NCBI RefSeq assembly: GCF_001592965.1
Contig: NZ_LRPC01000032.1
Location: 1-64,000, forward strand
Direction: 5' to 3'
Source of the DNA: Roseivirga spongicola
GTDB lineage: Bacteria; Bacteroidota; Bacteroidia; Cytophagales; Cyclobacteriaceae
Length of the DNA: 64,000 nucleotides
Shown: positions 60,848 to 64,000 of the stretch, piece after piece
How positions within the stretch are numbered: the stretch's first letter is position 1
Layout: the number at the start of each line of letters is the position of its first letter
Notes under the pieces: model-generated
Seen by the model: only the letters and a program-made list of their open reading frames with translations
What the model was told of the DNA's origin: nothing
The model's database searches: none
Position numbers and translations under genes: made by a program

Positions 60848-62605
60848 CTAAACGAGTTGTGGGTCTTCAAACCAAATCTTTGTATCAGTATAATTTACTG
60901 TTACTTTCAGCTTTTGTCCCGAACTTCCAATTATAGGCTGATTAAAGAAGGATACTGCTTGCCCCCAGTGGTTGTCTTTTCGCCCAGGAGCACTGCTTAG
61001 CATAATGCTATCGTCCATAAAAAGCGTAAACCAGAAGGCGATGCCATGAATGGGTTTGTTATCCGTTACTTCTACGCTAATATCAAATCTGCGGCACTGA
61101 TTAGGTGCCATGGCAGGCCAAAGCTTTTCGAAATCTACATCAAGAATTTTGAACTCATCGGAGCAGAATTCATGGGTTATTTCCGAAAGGTTCTGAGTGA
61201 TATATTCTTCTGGCACTCTAAACTGGTCGAACCCTGAAAGATCGAACCCTGAGATTTTAGTAATAGGATTTACGGAGCTTGATTTTGGGGCGTGTAAAAG
61301 TTTACCTTTTACTTCAGCAGCTTTAGGTATTACTTTTGTTCCTTCCTCACATAGGCTTTCCAATGCATGACGGAATGATGGAACGGCATGTTCGCCCAAC
61401 AGACCAGAGTCAAATATTTCAGCTACTATAATATTGGGTTTTGGGTTAAGATTCTCGGCTGTAAGCTGCGTTGACTTGGCTTGAAATAGTTGAATTTTTT
61501 CAGCGTACCCATTTTTGCCAATATTTTCCTTTGCAGCTTCAGCAATATACTTTGATTGTTCACAGGCATATACTTTTTGTGCTCCATGCTTGGCAGCCAT
61601 CATGGCCAATAATCCAGAACCTGTTCCAATGTCTAGCGCTACTGATTCTGCTTTAATAGCTTTTTCAATGGCTTGCTCAAACGCATCATTTCGTTCGTGA
61701 TCAGCCAACATTCTTAAATGCCATGGTGGTACAAAACGAGACATAACACGGCTAAGATTTTGCCTAGTGCCTAAATCATCAGGGTTTATGCTTAGTGCTT
61801 TTTTATATGACTTAATAGTGTTGTCGAAATCACCAATTTCTTGATACGTGTTTCCAAGGTGAACATGAATTCCCCAGTCGCCTGGTTGGATTTGAACGGC
61901 CTTTTTTAAATAAGTCAAGCCTTCCTCTGCTTGTCCATTTTGCCCCAAAAAACGTCCTAATTCTAGGTTGGCTTGAAAATGAAAAGGGGCTTTTTGGGCT
62001 GCTTGTGTTAAGTAGTTATGAGCGTCTTCTGCTTTGCCCTCTGTTTCTAGAATTGAAGCTAGGTTGATCATTGCTTCTACCAGATTGGGGTCTTTTTTTA
62101 AGAGTTGCTCTAAATTTGATTTGGCCCCGGCTGAATTGTTCGTCAAAAGCTCTAACTGTGCCATCATAAGGTAGCTGTTCTGACTCAGAGGTTCACTATC
62201 TAAAAAGGGCTTTAATATACCTTTAGCCTCATCATATTGACCAAAATGTGTTTTGATCTGCGCAATTTGAAGACCTATGTCGTCTCTTTCAGGAGCTACT
62301 TTACTTGCTTTTTCTAAATAGATAAGGGCATTTTGGAAGTCTTGAATTTGTGTGCATATAAAGCCAAGATTACTTAAGCTTTCAAGGTTTTCAGGATCTA
62401 AGCTAAGTGCTTTTTGCCAACTATCTATTGCTTGTTGGGCATTGCCCTTCATTAGGTAAAGCATGCCAAGGTTAGAAAGGGTTTCTACCGAATTTGGGTC
62501 ATTACTTAATGCTTCGCTAAAAAATATTTCTGCATTGGCAAGGTCGCCTTTTTGTTGATAAGCTTTAGCTTTCTCAACAAGAGATTCTTTGTGTGTAGTG
62601 TCCAT
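60848..62605 (-). CDS. TPR-PRMT7/9-like protein methyltransferase
   Basis: A 585-aa fusion. Residues 1-285 are about seven to eight TPR units (AIDSWQKALSLDPENLESLSNLGF; TIKSYKKALSINPDDLGTRQNL) for protein binding. Residues 290-585 form a SAM methyltransferase resembling eukaryotic PRMT7/PRMT9: FVPPWHLRMLADHERN helix, motif I LDIGTGSGLL (324-333), ACEQS, the double-E loop AEIFDSGLLGEH (E396 and E405, nine apart), and a THW-like NHW. Human PRMT9 has the same TPR-PRMT order. Probable arginine methylation of a protein, coupled with hydroxylation by the two co-directional enzymes downstream. Confidence 0.85.
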   Translation of the reverse strand: MDTTHKESLVEKAKAYQQKGDLANAEIFFSEALSNDPNSVETLSNLGMLYLMKGNAQQAIDSWQKALSLDPENLESLSNLGFICTQIQDFQNALIYLEKASKVAPERDDIGLQIAQIKTHFGQYDEAKGILKPFLDSEPLSQNSYLMMAQLELLTNNSAGAKSNLEQLLKKDPNLVEAMINLASILETEGKAEDAHNYLTQAAQKAPFHFQANLELGRFLGQNGQAEEGLTYLKKAVQIQPGDWGIHVHLGNTYQEIGDFDNTIKSYKKALSINPDDLGTRQNLSRVMSRFVPPWHLRMLADHERNDAFEQAIEKAIKAESVALDIGTGSGLLAMMAAKHGAQKVYACEQSKYIAEAAKENIGKNGYAEKIQLFQAKSTQLTAENLNPKPNIIVAEIFDSGLLGEHAVPSFRHALESLCEEGTKVIPKAAEVKGKLLHAPKSSSVNPITKISGFDLSGFDQFRVPEEYITQNLSEITHEFCSDEFKILDVDFEKLWPAMAPNQCRRFDISVEVTDNKPIHGIAFWFTLFMDDSIMLSSAPGRKDNHWGQAVSFFNQPIIGSSGQKLKVTVNYTDTKIWFEDPQLV

Positions 62606-62771
62606 TTTTTTTTAACAGTCTTGTGGCAAATTATTTATTTTAGCTTTAAGCAGCAAGCCTTAATTATAGCATAATCAATATTTATAATTCTTAAGCAATT
62701 ATTGGTGCTAAGTTTTTCAAATCGATTAACAATGCTTAAACTCACAACAGAAATCTCAACGCACACATACA
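62606..62771. promoter_or_regulatory. Divergent control region of the modification cluster
   Basis: 166 bp, strongly AT-rich, between the two divergent units. A gapped dyad AATTATA (62662-62668) with TATAATT (62683-62689) lies near the middle, with flanking CTTAA/TTAAG. It could be a site controlling both directions. Confidence 0.35.
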
Positions 62772-63461
62772 ATGCAATTAAATTCTGGAAACTATCTGCA
62801 GATAGATGAGCTATTAAATGCTCAAGAATTGTCTGCCATATTAAATCTCATTAATCAAGCTGGTTTTTCAGATGGTAAGTCAACGGCTTCAGATGCTGCC
62901 GCTGGTGTTAAACAAAACAAGCAGATAAGTGCAGAAAACAATTTTCAGGCACAGCAAATTGGGCAAATTGTATCTCAGGCCATTTCGCGTAATAGAAGAA
63001 TTCAATCGGCCATATTTCCTAAAATAATACTGCCGCCCTTGGTGAGCTTTTATGAACCGGGAATGCACTATGGTACCCATGTAGATAGTCCATTGATGGG
63101 AACACAGTTTACAATTAGAACGGATGTGGGGATGACGCTTTTTCTTTCGCCTCCAGAGAGTTATGAAGGAGGCGAATTAGAAGTAATCACAGAAGCCGGT
63201 ACAAAATTGTTTAAGCCCACAGCAGGTGCTGCAGTAATCTACCCGACAACTAGGTTGCATCAGGTATTGCCAGTTACCAGTGGTAAAAGAATGGCTGTTG
63301 TTACTTGGATGCAGTGTGCTATTCGCGATTCGGGTCAGCGTGAGATTATCGATCAGATTAATCAAGTACTTGATCAAATGGGTCAAGCGGAGCATAAGGA
63401 AACTAGGCTTGTGCTTCAGCAGGTTTACAGCAACTTAATTCGTATGTGGGCCGAGCTGTAG
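62772..63461 (+). CDS. PiuC-like Fe(II)-dependent PKHD dioxygenase
   Basis: A 229-aa PKHD-type (YbiX/PiuC-like) dioxygenase. Iron ligands are H103 and D105 (YGTHVDSP) and H163 (TRLHQVLPV), with R173 (SGKRMAVVTW). The typical SPPESYEGGELEV is present. In other bacteria such proteins accompany iron uptake, but no TonB receptor or siderophore gene is near here. Instead it opens the plus-strand arm of the modification cluster, divergent from the TPR-methyltransferase, with the next gene 24 bp downstream. Confidence 0.87.
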   Translation: MQLNSGNYLQIDELLNAQELSAILNLINQAGFSDGKSTASDAAAGVKQNKQISAENNFQAQQIGQIVSQAISRNRRIQSAIFPKIILPPLVSFYEPGMHYGTHVDSPLMGTQFTIRTDVGMTLFLSPPESYEGGELEVITEAGTKLFKPTAGAAVIYPTTRLHQVLPVTSGKRMAVVTWMQCAIRDSGQREIIDQINQVLDQMGQAEHKETRLVLQQVYSNLIRMWAEL

Positions 63462-63485
63462 TAAAACCAGCAAATCACACCTAAA

Positions 63486-64000
63486 ATGATTATGGAAGAA
63501 ATTACAATTGGGATACTGATCCCTAACTCTGGTATTATGCCAATGGGCAAACAGTTTGATAGAGCGCTTAAAAAAGCACTTAAAGCAGAACTGGCCGAAA
63601 CTGAATTTGAACCTGAAATATTAACCGAAACAGTTGGACAAGGAAGCCCAGTGTTGATTGAAAAAGCTCTGGATGATTTTTTTGGGTACCACGATGTTGA
63701 CCTTGTTGCTGGATTAGTAACTCCAAAAGCCATTGAAGGCTTGGTAGATCGGTTCGAAAAGCGAAATATCCCTTTCATTATGAATAACCTTGGAGAGCAC
63801 TTAATACCTACCAAAGGTTATGGCGATAACGTATTGGTTAACTCAACCCACCTATGGCAGCACTGCTTTGCTATGGGGCAATATGCAGCTCAAAACTTGG
63901 GTAAGAAAGGGCTTATTTTAGGGGCCATGTTCGACTCAGGATATGCTTTTTTAAACTGCTTTCAACTAGGTTTAATGTCGGTCGATCAAGATTTTGATCA
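63486..64000 (+). CDS. Periplasmic-binding-protein-like gene, no signal peptide (partial)
   Basis: Open from ATG 63486 (ATG 63492 is an alternative) to the window end, at least 171 codons, so truncated by the window. The product starts ITIGILIPNSGIMPMGKQF and continues with DDFFGYHDVDLVAGLVTPKA and NIPFIMNNLGEH, resembling type-I (LivJ-like) ABC solute-binding proteins. No signal peptide or lipobox precedes it, so it may be cytoplasmic, unlike a transport protein. Co-directional with the PKHD dioxygenase 24 bp upstream. Confidence 0.65.
   Translation, partial: MIMEEITIGILIPNSGIMPMGKQFDRALKKALKAELAETEFEPEILTETVGQGSPVLIEKALDDFFGYHDVDLVAGLVTPKAIEGLVDRFEKRNIPFIMNNLGEHLIPTKGYGDNVLVNSTHLWQHCFAMGQYAAQNLGKKGLILGAMFDSGYAFLNCFQLGLMSVDQDFD

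Noticed and set aside
62772-63461. Siderophore-uptake assignment for the PiuC-like dioxygenase
   Set aside because: No TonB-dependent receptor or siderophore gene is near; the context is other oxygenases and a methyltransferase.

Overview
The window comes from a Bacteroidota chromosome, most likely a marine member of the Cytophagales (Roseivirga/Fulvivirga-like). This is inferred from gene content, not from a search. The signs are: TAnnTTTG-type -7 promoter boxes and few Shine-Dalgarno sites; a type IX secretion sorting domain; 6-bladed beta-propeller, WG-repeat and DUF6588 proteins; a type-III (short) ProS; CdaA next to FolP; FloA with NfeD; and many outer-membrane barrels and lipoproteins. 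The DNA is AT-rich and gene density is high. No rRNA, CRISPR array, prophage or intact insertion sequence is visible. Both edges cut through loci.

1-16.98 kb: an RND permease with an atypical proton relay, then tandem beta-propeller lipoproteins. Next come folP-cdaA (minus) facing DUF1599-DoxX/BT_3928-aroK (plus), a FadL-type barrel behind a Ser-rich lipoprotein (minus), proS, and nfeD-floA. A third beta-propeller lipoprotein closes the block. 17-29 kb: WG-repeat protein, hemA, a helix-hairpin-helix protein with NAD(P)HX repair enzyme, a tiny T9SS-sorted protein, asnS, rpoN with a PAP2-like protein and a PaaG-like isomerase, a small barrel, and tRNA-Arg(ACG).

29.6-46 kb: cold-shock protein; an AraC regulator followed by a three-gene arsenosugar operon (CMD protein, radical-SAM ArsS, methyltransferase ArsM); a membrane protein of unknown function; divergent oxyR/dps with a thioesterase; rsgA-waaA; a lipoprotein with a DUF6588 barrel; an enoyl-CoA hydratase; a low-molecular-weight tyrosine phosphatase with a fructosamine-kinase-family protein; and divergent lysC/fbp. 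46-59.5 kb: a 125-bp MITE-like element, a metallophosphoesterase, an orphan four-helix sensor-like protein, a complete TolC-adaptor-RND efflux operon followed by its probable TetR regulator, and a tricorn-type protease.

59.5-64 kb is the least conventional part. A TPR-PRMT7/9-like protein methyltransferase is co-directional with two Fe(II)/2-oxoglutarate hydroxylases. These are divergent from a third dioxygenase and a periplasmic-binding-protein-like gene with no signal peptide, cut by the window end. This looks like a protein or peptide modification locus that I do not recognise as a described system.

Other points that repay attention: the tRNA-Arg appears to replace the near-universal G19-C56 elbow pair by A19-U56; a 66-bp inverted repeat lies in front of the efflux operon; a 72-bp array of exact 8-bp units lies before the tricorn gene; and candidate operators lie before the arsenosugar operon and between lysC and fbp.
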